Counted from the first letter of the stretch, positions 55,033 to 62,080 are shown. The stretch: DNA of 64,000 bases from Bacteroidota bacterium (GCA_021831685.1 JAKBMG010000126.1:21918-85917), one strand, 5' to 3'. Notes: generated by a model from the sequence alone, not told the origin. Made by a program: numbers and translations.

Positions 55033-55323
55033 TTATCTTACTTTAGAAAAATTTGGTTTATTCTTTATCGTTTTAGCGATTGTTTTTCCAATCTCATATA
55101 GACTATAAGGAGCTATATCAGCGCCATTAGGCCAAACGATTGTCTTTAATGTATCATCAACTTTGAATTGTATAAAAATATTTTTGTCTTTCAATGGTTC
55201 AAACATTTCTCCATATAATTCATTTTTGAGATCAACTATTTTTTCCACTCCATTGCTGAATAAGCAATATATTTTATAATCTCCTATATATTTGGCAGCT
55301 TTTACTTTTATTAAATAATCCAT
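55033..55323 (-). CDS. DUF2442-type small protein
   Basis: The 96-aa protein has the DUF2442 pattern: YKIYCLFSNGVEKIVDLKNE (about 17-36), an acidic-hydrophobic middle (FIQFKVDDTLKTIVW, about 49-63) and WPNGADIAPYSLYEIG (about 63-78). DUF2442 genes usually sit next to DUF4160 genes in what looks like a toxin-antitoxin-like pair; a DUF4160 remnant lies 11 bp upstream. Function is unknown. Confidence 0.8.
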   Translation of the reverse strand: MDYLIKVKAAKYIGDYKIYCLFSNGVEKIVDLKNELYGEMFEPLKDKNIFIQFKVDDTLKTIVWPNGADIAPYSLYEIGKTIAKTIKNKPNFSKVR

Positions 55324-55334
55324 ACTTAATACTC

Positions 55335-55499
55335 CTATTCTAAAGGTTTAATTTTTTTAATAGGCATATCTTTGTGAACTCTATTCCAGTTTTCAACTAA
55401 TTCTTCTTTATGTAATTTAGCCCACGTTCGTACCAGTCTATCAGCTCTTGTGGGTAATTTTCCGCTTAGTAATACTAAATCAGGCAGCCTTTTGAACAG
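55335..55499 (-). pseudogene. DUF4160 gene, C-terminal remnant
   Basis: The reverse-strand frame ending at 55335 reads FKRLPDLVLLSGKLPTRADR then LVRTWAKLHKEELVENWNRV and ends KKIKPLE. The 'GKLP.RA..LV..WA.LHKEEL.ENW' string is the C-terminal half of DUF4160 proteins. The N-terminal half is missing and an in-frame TGA at 55500-55502 closes the frame upstream. It leaves the DUF2442 gene without a full partner. Confidence 0.65.
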
Positions 55500-55567
55500 T
55501 CATATTTTTATCCTCCTTTTCAAAATTACAAAAACGAATTGAATGTTGCTACCCGCCCGCCTAATAC

Positions 55568-55640
55568 ATTGCTTTGATATAAATATTCTGTGCAGTTAGT
55601 TAGAAATACAAAAAACGAATTTACCGGAAAACGGTTTATT
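55568..55640 (-). pseudogene. hicB fragment, decayed
   Basis: Reverse-strand sequence parallels hicB at 52190-52262: aaaccgttttccggtaaatt versus aaaccgttttcaggtaagtt, then t.gtatt.c and atttatatcaaagcaat. Translated it gives NKPFSGKFVF and stops, matching DKPFSGKFVLRIPKELHRKI with frame-breaking changes. Only about 75 bp remain. Confidence 0.6.
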
Positions 55641-55668
55641 TTGGCAGTTATATTCCGAAGCGTTTCCA

Positions 55669-55896
55669 TCAAGCAAATTCCAAAGCCCGCACATGACGAT
55701 CTGACGACAAGCTGTTCTTATGTGTCTTCAGCCGCTCAATTTCGTGGAGAGTTTCGGCAGTTAAGTAACTTTCGCCACAGTTCGGGCATGATACTACGGG
55801 TACATTCTCTATAAGCAAAAGATGCTTTCCTTTGCCATACGTCCTCGCCAAGCGCCTAACCTTGGCGCTTTCTTTACCGCAAATATCGCATTTCAT
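55669..55896 (-). CDS. YgiT-type (MqsA N-terminal-like) zinc-finger protein, intact copy
   Basis: The 75-aa protein has two CxxC pairs: MKCDICGKESAKVRR (residues 1-15) and VPVVSCPNCGESYLTAET (about 33-50), as in the zinc domain of MqsA-like antitoxins. The DNA-binding XRE half of MqsA is absent; short versions usually follow a DUF4258-type toxin gene. No toxin gene is seen; a family-2 repeat starts 36 bp upstream. Two N-terminal fragments of the same gene lie at 53129 and 53987. Confidence 0.8.
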   Translation of the reverse strand: MKCDICGKESAKVRRLARTYGKGKHLLLIENVPVVSCPNCGESYLTAETLHEIERLKTHKNSLSSDRHVRALEFA

Positions 55897-55931
55897 AAAT
55901 TTCTTTCACCTATGTTTGATTTAATAACTCA

Positions 55932-56007
55932 TGTTACGCAGACAATTTCAAATATAAAGGAAGTGAAGTGCAAAACCTCCGAGGTTTAGGAAAACCTCGG
56001 AGGTTTC
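55932..56007 (+). mobile_element. Family-2 MITE-like element, left part
   Basis: TGTTACGCAG (55932-55941), acaatttcaaatata, then a hairpin aacctccgaggttt/aaacctcggaggtt (about 55975-56005). No right terminal repeat: the sequence runs directly into a relE 3' fragment. It sits between the zinc-finger gene (minus) and the relE remnant (plus). Confidence 0.6.
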
Positions 56008-56009
56008 TC

Positions 56010-56129
56010 ACTATTTTTCACATTCAATATGTTGATAATACGGTTTTTCTTCTCACTGTCTATGATAAATCAGAGCAAGAAGATCTTTCTGATAAAGAAC
56101 TGAAATATTTGTTATCTTTTATTAAGTAA
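56010..56129 (+). pseudogene. RelE-family toxin, C-terminal remnant
   Basis: The frame ending at 56127-56129 reads TIFHIQYVDNTVFLLTVYDK then [19 protein letters not shown]. 'VFLLT.YDKSEQE..SDKELK.LL' is the C-terminal strand and helix of RelE/HigB-like toxins. The N-terminal two thirds are gone; the family-2 element takes their place. Confidence 0.7.
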
Positions 56130-56258
56130 ATATCCTTGCTTTATATATGACCCCTTCAATATTTCAAAGAACTGTAACCTTCAAGTTTGTTTATTACAAT
56201 CATTACAGAAATCCAAAAGGTTTTTGGTAATGTGTAAAATCTTTAATATGATACTACT

Positions 56259-56327
56259 ATGAAAAAATCAAATTTATCAAAGCTCGCTCTGCCTTCCCGC
56301 AAAACACTTTGTGGTCAGCCGGTTTAA
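56259..56327 (+). pseudogene. Truncated helix-hairpin-helix protein, copy 2
   Basis: The frame reads MKKSNLSKLALPSRKTLCGQ then PV and stops. It shares leader (tatgatactactatgaaa) and start with copy 1 at 52744; both are cut just after RKTL, at gcaaaacactt, and then carry different sequence. In another frame the following DNA (to 56427) reads VVSRFKFDHTEKISIKNYIL and ends SITK, possibly the tail of a further unrelated gene. Confidence 0.45.
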
Positions 56328-56481
56328 ATTCGATCATACAGAAAAAATTTCAATAAAGAATTATATCTTATTCAAGAACGATGCTTGGAAGCCTTTAGCT
56401 AAAAAAAATATTTCAATAACAAAATAATGTGCTTATTAAAAATTAATTTAATCCTATCAATAGATTAAATTTTCCAATATA

Positions 56482-58527
56482 TCAAGATACGACTTTAAGA
56501 AAAACAAAATCTCCATCATCAAACTGAATGATATATTTCTTATTTAGGATTTGTTGATCAAGGAATTTTTTGGACCCTTTACTTAATTTATTTTCTTCAA
56601 ATAAGAGATAAATTGTGCCGGTATTTTTCTGTTTAATAAATGACATTGAATCAATACTCGTGGTTGAATATTTAAAATGAATGCCTTCTGGTGGTATCAA
56701 CCTACAAACGGGAGAATAATCAGTAATTATTAATCCGCTTATTCCGGTATTTATTAAATACGAATACACCCTGTAATGAAGATTGTGAGCTTTAACCATT
56801 TGTGTATCATAGACCTGTCTTTTTATCAGATTTTCTTTCTTCAATAAAGTAAAGTTCAAGAACACTGCAAGCGACATAATAACAATAAAAATATGAGATA
56901 ATTTAATTCTTGTCTTTCTTAAGAAGAAAAGTAAAAGTAATAGTATACTTAAAATTCTCAATGAATCAATAAAATATTCCACCGATTTGTAGTAACCAAA
57001 TTCAATTGTATAAATTGTTCTATAATACATATAGTAAATTTTATTTATAGCATAGGAGAGTTGCATCCCAAAGTTAAAAAACCCATTTGTGCCCGCAATT
57101 AAAAAAAATGCAGCAAGCGACAATACAAATATTAAACTCAAAATGGTTTTTTTCCTGTTAGAATAATTTATACTTAAATAATTTTTAGAGTTGAAATCTT
57201 GTACAAATTTTTGCATCCACAAATTTTTGTCATAAAAATATTTCAATCCAAATGAAGATGCATACGCAATAAATGGAATTGAAATACTTAAGTTCCTATA
57301 ATCATAACAAAAAAAGAAAACCCAAAAAAATAAGGGAATTATTATCATTATTAATACAAGATATCTAATCTCTTTAACAAATAAAGAAAAAATTAGAGTA
57401 GATAATAAAAATATTGATAATAAAGATCCAAAACTGTACAATAACATATTAGTACCCTGGATAACTCTATCGATATAACTTGCAGGTAAGAATTGCGATT
57501 GGTTGAATCCGGCATACATGCTTGCAGGCTTTATAATATACCAAAAAAGATTGCCGGTTAATATTATCGAAATATATAAAATGGTTTTTGCTATATCTTG
57601 TTTAGAAATACTTTTTCTGTTTCTATGAATCACAAATGAAATCCAAAGAATAGCTACTCCTAATATATAAAGTCCGACCAATTTAGTATCTGCCGCTGAA
57701 GATGAAAAGATAATAACCAGTAAAATTGCTTTAGCATCGAATTTAAATTCTCCATTTTTTATTATTGTATAAAAAGTCAGGAAACTAAGAAATGAAATTA
57801 TAATATCTGCATTAGCGTCAAGGATATATAAAACGGGATAAAATAATATTAATATACAAGCATAAATAAGAAGACCTGTCAGATGGAGAAAAGGTCTTTT
57901 TTTTTGAGCTAAATCAAAAAACATCAATAAAATTCCTATTGGGAAAAGCGGCATAAATGCTTTTATGAAAAACGGCAAAACAGTATTATTCATAATAACA
58001 TAGTTTAATGAAATGTTTGTTGTAAACAACTGTGGATAATGAGAAGTATCTGTAGGAAAATTATTTGATGCCCAAACTAATGCCAGCCTATTCCAATAAT
58101 TAATGACATCATTGAAATAAAATATTGTTCTTGCGTTTATAGGAATAAATGAAATAAAAAATAAAATTAGTAGGCAGGAGGAAAGAAAAATAAATCTATA
58201 AAGTGGTGTCTGATTATTAACGAATTTTTTTAACTGTATATAATAATCATTTATTGTTTTCTTAAAAACAAAAGATATATCCCCTCTAATCATGAGATAA
58301 ATAATAAGCATTATCTCTATGCAAAATAAAATATAAACGTTTGTAGCTATGTACAATTTCAGATATGTTAAAATACAAACAAACAGATAATTTGAGTAAA
58401 GACTAAGGCCAAATGAATATAGAAAAGATTGTATAATGCTGCCCGTTTTTATCTTTAATAGCTTTAGCAGTATTAAACCGGGTATAATTGTTATTTGAAA
58501 TAAAGATAGAATTCCTAAAAGAAACAT
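56482..58527 (-). CDS. Multi-pass membrane protein, possibly GT-C-type glycosyltransferase
   Basis: The 681-aa protein has a dozen or more hydrophobic helices (e.g. LLGILSLFQITIIPGLILL, FIFLSSCLLILFFISFIPI, LTGLLIYACILILFYPVLYI) and a C-terminal ~80-residue soluble part (about 600-681). Between TMs 5 and 6 the loop NARTIFYFNDVINYWNRLAL (about 132-151) holds an acidic residue in the place where GT-C enzymes keep catalytic acids, and DANADIIISFLSFLTFY follows later. The overall shape suggests a lipid-linked sugar transferase, but I do not recognise a specific family. It lies directly downstream of the pilin-like gene, separated by a terminator. It is more AT-rich than the core genes. Confidence 0.5.
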   Translation of the reverse strand: MFLLGILSLFQITIIPGLILLKLLKIKTGSIIQSFLYSFGLSLYSNYLFVCILTYLKLYIATNVYILFCIEIMLIIYLMIRGDISFVFKKTINDYYIQLKKFVNNQTPLYRFIFLSSCLLILFFISFIPINARTIFYFNDVINYWNRLALVWASNNFPTDTSHYPQLFTTNISLNYVIMNNTVLPFFIKAFMPLFPIGILLMFFDLAQKKRPFLHLTGLLIYACILILFYPVLYILDANADIIISFLSFLTFYTIIKNGEFKFDAKAILLVIIFSSSAADTKLVGLYILGVAILWISFVIHRNRKSISKQDIAKTILYISIILTGNLFWYIIKPASMYAGFNQSQFLPASYIDRVIQGTNMLLYSFGSLLSIFLLSTLIFSLFVKEIRYLVLIMIIIPLFFWVFFFCYDYRNLSISIPFIAYASSFGLKYFYDKNLWMQKFVQDFNSKNYLSINYSNRKKTILSLIFVLSLAAFFLIAGTNGFFNFGMQLSYAINKIYYMYYRTIYTIEFGYYKSVEYFIDSLRILSILLLLLFFLRKTRIKLSHIFIVIMSLAVFLNFTLLKKENLIKRQVYDTQMVKAHNLHYRVYSYLINTGISGLIITDYSPVCRLIPPEGIHFKYSTTSIDSMSFIKQKNTGTIYLLFEENKLSKGSKKFLDQQILNKKYIIQFDDGDFVFLKVVS

Positions 58528-58583
58528 AGACTACCTAATATTAATTCTTTTTGCTGATAAATTCTACCATACTTTAAAAACAA

Positions 58584-58619
58584 TAGGCTGATAAAAAATT
58601 TTTTATTTTATCAGCCTAT
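58584..58619 (-). terminator. Intrinsic terminator of the pilin-like gene
   Basis: The stem TAGGCTGATAAAA (58584-58596) and TTTTATCAGCCTA (58607-58619) has a short loop; on the minus strand it is followed by TTGTTTTT. It lies 21 bp after the pilin-like stop and separates it from the multi-pass membrane gene. Confidence 0.75.
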
Positions 58620-58639
58620 ATAAATAACATTATAAAATC

Positions 58640-59038
58640 TTAATTATTAACTACAACAGTAGTTCCGGTTGGAGTTACAGTTGCAGTTGCTTTAACGGGG
58701 CTTCCGCCAACTGATTGTGTACCAGTACCAACTATAGAAACTGATGAAGCGCCAGGAGTTGCTACATAAGAACCATTTGCAGTTGATAATAGAGTTGTGG
58801 GAATGGACCACGCTGCCGTAGCCCCTTTACTCACATCATAAGCACCACCACCACCACCCATCGAAGTAGGTTTCATATAAAATTGGTTTGCCATTGCGCC
58901 TAAATTATTTAAATCAGAAATTACTGCATCTCTATTAGAAGATACAGCATTTGCATTAAATAAGTTAATACCTACTACGATAGCGATACCGACAATGATA
59001 ACGCCGAGAACGATTAAAAGAAGTTGTTGTTGACCCAT
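58640..59038 (-). CDS. Non-canonical pilin-like protein (MGQQQ type)
   Basis: The 132-aa protein has an N-terminus MGQQQLLLIVLGVIIVGIAI that is one continuous hydrophobic helix (about 6-27) extending into a polar helix (NANAVSSNRDAVISDLNNLG), the shape of a type IV pilin alpha-1. The canonical G|FTLIE processing site is not present; cleavage could be after Gly2, but Glu5 is missing (Gln/Leu instead). A Gly-rich loop (GGGGG, about 59-63) and a Thr/Val-rich C-terminal beta part (about 90-132) complete it. AAGGAATC precedes the ATG and a strong terminator follows, as expected for an abundant structural protein. It probably works with the pilus genes at 41.9-50.6 kb (inference). Confidence 0.65.
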   Translation of the reverse strand: MGQQQLLLIVLGVIIVGIAIVVGINLFNANAVSSNRDAVISDLNNLGAMANQFYMKPTSMGGGGGAYDVSKGATAAWSIPTTLLSTANGSYVATPGASSVSIVGTGTQSVGGSPVKATATVTPTGTTVVVNN

Positions 59039-59122
59039 GATAGATTCCTTATGATGTTGATAATGTTAATTAAGTATATTTATTCGATTTTGTTTCTAAG
59101 CTCTTTAAGATAATAAACTAAA

Positions 59123-59181
59123 GTATAACGACTGAACTCAGCGGCGTACAATCGCCCGCCCGCTGGAGTGTTTTGTTAGGC
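59123..59181 (-). other. attC-like imperfect hairpin (integron-cassette-type site)
   Basis: On the minus strand the region reads GCCTAACAAAACACTCCAGC, then GGGCGGGCG...CGCCGCTGAG and ends GTTATAC. The inner arms CTCCAGCGGGCG and CGCCGCTGAG pair with unpaired extra bases, and the outer ends pair TAAC with GTTA. R'' (GCCTAAC) fits the integron consensus RYYYAAC; the R' end (GTTATAC) does not fit GTTRRRY exactly. The antitoxin gene stops inside it, and the C-terminal SSGRA tail is a typical readthrough of such sites. No integrase is in the window. Confidence 0.4.
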
Positions 59182-59395
59182 GCCGGGTCGTTCGTGTTAA
59201 ATCAAGTAATGACCTCAACGCATCATTTACTGCGGCTGAATCAACAAATGCCTTTGCCACATCCGGCTCAAGCATAACAACGTTGGCTCCTTCGTTTAAA
59301 ATGCGTTTATAATACTTGCCACGAACAGCTTTTGAATAGTCAAAGTTGTATTCGGGGCGTGATTCATCACTAATTTTTTTTGCTTTAGCTTTCAT
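59138..59395 (-). CDS. BrnA-like antitoxin, second module
   Basis: Taken from ATG 59395 (85 aa, MKAKAKKISDESRPEYNFDY). It has the SKAVRGKYYKRILNEGANVV core (about 19-38), VMLEPDVAKAFVDSAAVNDA (about 37-56) and ALRSLLDLTRTT. The last ~14 residues (KHSSGRAIVRR) come from reading into the attC-like hairpin. GC-richer than neighbouring genes. The upstream toxin gene overlaps it by 11 bp but is truncated, so the antitoxin may be the sole survivor. Confidence 0.75.
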   Translation of the reverse strand: MKAKAKKISDESRPEYNFDYSKAVRGKYYKRILNEGANVVMLEPDVAKAFVDSAAVNDALRSLLDLTRTTRRLTKHSSGRAIVRR

Positions 59396-59582
59396 GTCGT
59401 TTCCTTTCTTGAGTGGTTGCAAGACGAGCACTGATAATTCTTATGGATTTACCTCTCTCTGTATATGAGACCACAAGCAAACGCCCACGAGAAGAGTAGC
59501 CCACGGTTATTAGCCTTTGCTCATCGACCGAGTGGTCCGGGTCATCAAAAGTTGCCGATAACGTATCATAAAATACAGTCAA
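59385..59582 (-). pseudogene. BrnT-like toxin, N-terminally truncated
   Basis: The frame gives 65 aa: YDTLSATFDDPDHSVDEQRL (about 5-24), GYSSRGRLLVVSYTERGKSI (about 28-47) and IRIISARLATTQERKRHE. The family's first ~25 residues (F-EWD..K...N..KHGV) are missing. Just upstream, at 59598-59607, stands TTGCGTAACG, the right end of the family-2 element, so the gene was cut at that element. A TTG-start frame remains, but the fold would be incomplete. Confidence 0.7.
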
Positions 59583-59597
59583 TACTATAATAACCTT

Positions 59598-59607
59598 TTG
59601 CGTAACG
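59598..59607 (+). mobile_element. Family-2 element right-end fragment
   Basis: The word TTGCGTAACG preceded by aataacc matches the right end of the complete copy at 8541-8550 (aataaccca TTGCGTAACA). Only about 25 bp are recognisable. It coincides with the truncation point of the brnT-like gene. Confidence 0.4.
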
Positions 59608-60018
59608 TGAATTACTTACAAATAAACTAATAAGAGCAATTATTTGAAGTTAAGCATTAAATAAATACTAAAAAATATGCCATATTTTAAGTTGTAAAAT
59701 AGATAAATAAACAAGGAAGAACAAAGGAAAAATGGCTGATTGTAAAATTTACCGGTAATGTTTACTATATATGTAAATATTACCGATAAGTTAAAAATTC
59801 ATTGTTTTTGTTCAAAGAACATTCTGTGAAGTTCATATAGAAATTCCGTACCAGAAAATTTTGATTCATTTTTACTCAGATATAAATACCCTTAACACAA
59901 ATATCTCTATTAAAGCGTAATATTTACCGGTAATTATTTCACATAATCTGTGGTTATCAATAAATCATTTCCGCTGATCCACTTGTTATTCGACCAGAGG
60001 GTCTGCCCCATATGCGGG
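59608..60018. other. Gene-free stretch with TACCGGTAA palindromes
   Basis: No gene is seen. Three short palindromic words occur: taccggtaatgtttactata at 59750, tattaccgataag at about 59783 and tttaccggtaattatttc at 59925. They could be operator sites or chance. The family-3 repeats begin at about 59990. Confidence 0.3.
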
Positions 60019-60193
60019 GAGAAATCCCATATATAGCCGGTTGTCTCTTCTTCTAAAATAGTATCTGCTCCTTATGATTGTCGGGCTTGTATATGGGATT
60101 TCTCCTCCCTGCCGGTCGTCGAAATGACAATTTGAATTACGTCATTTGGAATGATTCACCGGATGTAATTCCCAGATTTTCGTGTCATTTCGA
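60019..60193 (+). repeat. 175-bp direct repeat, unit 1 (family-3 element)
   Basis: It begins GAGAAATCCCATATATAGCC and ends TTTTCGTGTCATTTCGA. It matches 60226-60400 with only three visible substitutions. The unit contains the family-3 core (gagaaatccc...gggatttctc...gtcgaaatgaca) plus an extra gaattacgtcatttggaatg stretch. A third partial copy is at 61686-61805. Confidence 0.85.
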
Positions 60194-60225
60194 CTGAGTC
60201 CCGCATACGGGATAACTCATCGAGG

Positions 60226-60400
60226 GAGAAATCCCATATATAGCCGTTTGTCTCTTCCTCTAAAATAGTATCTGCTCCTTATGATTGTCGGGCTTGTACA
60301 TGGGATTTCTCCTCCCTGCCGGTCGTCGAAATGACAATTTGAATTACGTCATTTGGAATGATTCACCGGATGTAATTCCCAGATTTTCGTGTCATTTCGA
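60226..60400 (+). repeat. 175-bp direct repeat, unit 2 (family-3 element)
   Basis: Second copy, 32 bp after the first, followed by a partial family-3 unit (aatccggctttagccggtgagaaatcccc...) to about 60468, which runs directly into a family-2 element. Confidence 0.85.
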
Positions 60401-60469
60401 ATCCGGCTTTAGCCGGTGAGAAATCCCCTGAACAGCTCTAGTGATCGAATTGTACATGGGATATCTCCC

Positions 60470-60566
60470 CGCAAACAATTTCAAATATAATGGCAGTGGA
60501 GTGTAAAACTCCGAGGTTTAGGAAAACCTCGGAGTTTCTCATTATGTAATAGCCCTTTGCGTAACA
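60470..60566 (+). mobile_element. Family-2 MITE-like element, left end fused to family-3 repeat
   Basis: The interior (acaatttcaaatataatggc, hairpin aactccgaggttt/aaacctcggagtt) and right end TTGCGTAACA (60557-60566) match the complete copy at 8446-8550. The left TIR is replaced by the family-3 word ctccccgcaaac, so two repeat families meet in a precise fusion. Confidence 0.65.
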
Positions 60567-60677
60567 TCAATTAGTAACTTATATTCCAATAAAAGTAATA
60601 AAAAACAATCTCTCTTTGAAAGTTTAATAATGTATTACTACCTTACATCCCTAATATATATTTAAAAGAATATTGAT

Positions 60678-61013
60678 ATGAAAAAGGAATTTTTACTTGA
60701 ATTAAAAGATAAGCTCAGTGAAAAGTTTAATGATTTTAACGGTATGTATTTTTACGGTTCTCGTGTAAAGAGAACTAACAAGAAAAATAGCGATTACGAT
60801 CTTGCGCTTATCTTTGGAAGTTTGAATTATGAAAAGGAATTGGAAATTGCCGGCGTTGTTACGTCATTCGAATACCATTATAATATTTTTATAGATTATA
60901 AAACACTAACACTAAAAGGTTCGAAAAGCTTTTTGAATATTAAAAAGAACATAAACCCTTTGTTTGTTAAAGAAATTCAAGACACCGGTATATTTTATGA
61001 AAGAACAAGATAA
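60678..61013 (+). CDS. MNT-type nucleotidyltransferase, third module
   Basis: The 111-aa protein has YFYGSRVKRTNKKNSDYDLA (about 23-42, GSR...SDYD) and NIFIDYKTL (about 69-77) as the third acidic residue. The sequence is quite different from the other two MNT proteins, so it is a separate acquisition. It is followed by a HEPN gene overlapping by 17 bp, the same overlap length as in the 53.6-kb module. Confidence 0.86.
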   Translation: MKKEFLLELKDKLSEKFNDFNGMYFYGSRVKRTNKKNSDYDLALIFGSLNYEKELEIAGVVTSFEYHYNIFIDYKTLTLKGSKSFLNIKKNINPLFVKEIQDTGIFYERTR

Positions 61014-61398
61014 AAAAATATTAATAAAGAATTGTATTCTAAAGTCCGGGGAAGCTTTAAGCGATGCAGAGTATAATTTAAAAGACAAAAGATACAGCTC
61101 CGCTCTTAATAGAATTTATTATGCTGTTTTTTATTCTGTTATGGCTCTTGCTTATAAAGAGGGTTTTACTACCTCAAAACATTCACAATTGATAAGCTGG
61201 TTTAATAAAAAATACATCTATGAAGAAAAAATATTTGATCCTCTGTTAAAGGATATTTATAAACATGCTTATAAACAGCGTCAAGAATCTGATTACAATT
61301 TAATTTTTTTAGATGCATTTTCAGATGAACTGGTGTTTAAAGAGCTGGAAAATGCAAAATATTTTATTGATTCTGTATCCAAATATTTAAACAATTAG
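60997..61398 (+). CDS. HEPN-domain protein, partner of the third MNT
   Basis: Taken from ATG 60997 (133 aa, MKEQDKKILIKNCILKSGEA), because the earlier frame start lies well inside the MNT gene. The HEPN helices are LSDAEYNLKDKRYSSALNRI (about 21-40) and YYAVFYSVMALAYKEGFTTS (about 41-60), of the 'YYA.FY' HEPN subgroup. No R-x(4-6)-H motif is evident. Probably the toxin or regulatory half of the module. Confidence 0.82.
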   Translation: MKEQDKKILIKNCILKSGEALSDAEYNLKDKRYSSALNRIYYAVFYSVMALAYKEGFTTSKHSQLISWFNKKYIYEEKIFDPLLKDIYKHAYKQRQESDYNLIFLDAFSDELVFKELENAKYFIDSVSKYLNN

Positions 61399-61559
61399 AT
61401 ACTCTCTCTGAATAATCCAGCGATATGATAACGCCGACATAATGTCACTTCGGCCGATCCTGCCTGCCGATGAAGTAAGAGCCAGAATCTCAAACACAAT
61501 TATTTCATCCATCCAATAAATCCCGAAGGGACGACCGATAGAGTCTGTTGCACAACTTC

Positions 61560-62080
61560 CAGATGTCATTTCGAATCCGGCCCTGCCTGCCGGTAGGCAA
61601 GGTTTAGCCGGGGCCTGTCCCGTTTGCGGGAAGAAATCCACTGAACAGCTGCTTGTCTCCTCTAATGAGATAGTCTATGGTTATCATGATTGTCGGGCTT
61701 GTACATGGGATTTCTCCTCCCTGCCGGTCGTCGAAATGACAATTTGGATTACCTCATTTGGAATGATTCACCGGATGTAATTCCCAGATTTTCGTGTCAT
61801 TTCGAATCCGGCTTTAGCCGGTGAGAAATCCCACGTATAAGCTCGAGTGATCGAGTTGTACATAGGATATCTCCCCGCAAACCCCGCAAACGGGGTAAAC
61901 GGGGCAGGCAGTCGCATCCGCCGCGGCGGATCCTTCGATATGACACGAAAATAAGTGTCATTTCGACTGAGTCCTCGAAGGAGAAATCCCACGAATAGCG
62001 CAGGTGATCGAATTGAGCATGGGATTTCTCCCTCCGGTCGAAATGACATCTGGAAGTTGTGCAACAGCTCCTTCGATATG
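61560..62080. repeat. Family-3 palindromic repeat cluster with GC hairpin inserts
   Basis: Three to four units: one from about 61564 to 61740 with gcctgtcccgtttgcggga and gcctgcctgccggtaggcaagg inserts; one at about 61794-61870; a dense hairpin run accccgcaaacggggt/aaacggggcaggc and gcatccgccgcggcggatcc at about 61878-61932; and one at about 61940-62050. The piece 61686-61805 matches the 175-bp repeat at 60 kb. Frames 61387-61641, 61768-62064 and 61797-62084 are repeat artefacts. Confidence 0.85.

Noticed and set aside
55590..55814. 74-aa forward frame over the zinc-finger gene
   Set aside because: It is antisense to the intact YgiT-type gene and to a hicB fragment, with no domain of its own.
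56151..56234. 27-codon forward frame beginning MTPSIFQRTV
   Set aside because: Too short to support and no family recognised; could be another fragment, but nothing confirms it.
59985..60470. Possible CRISPR array because of regularly repeated blocks
   Set aside because: Units are 175 bp with near-identical contents and no unique 30-40 bp spacers; no cas genes are in the window.
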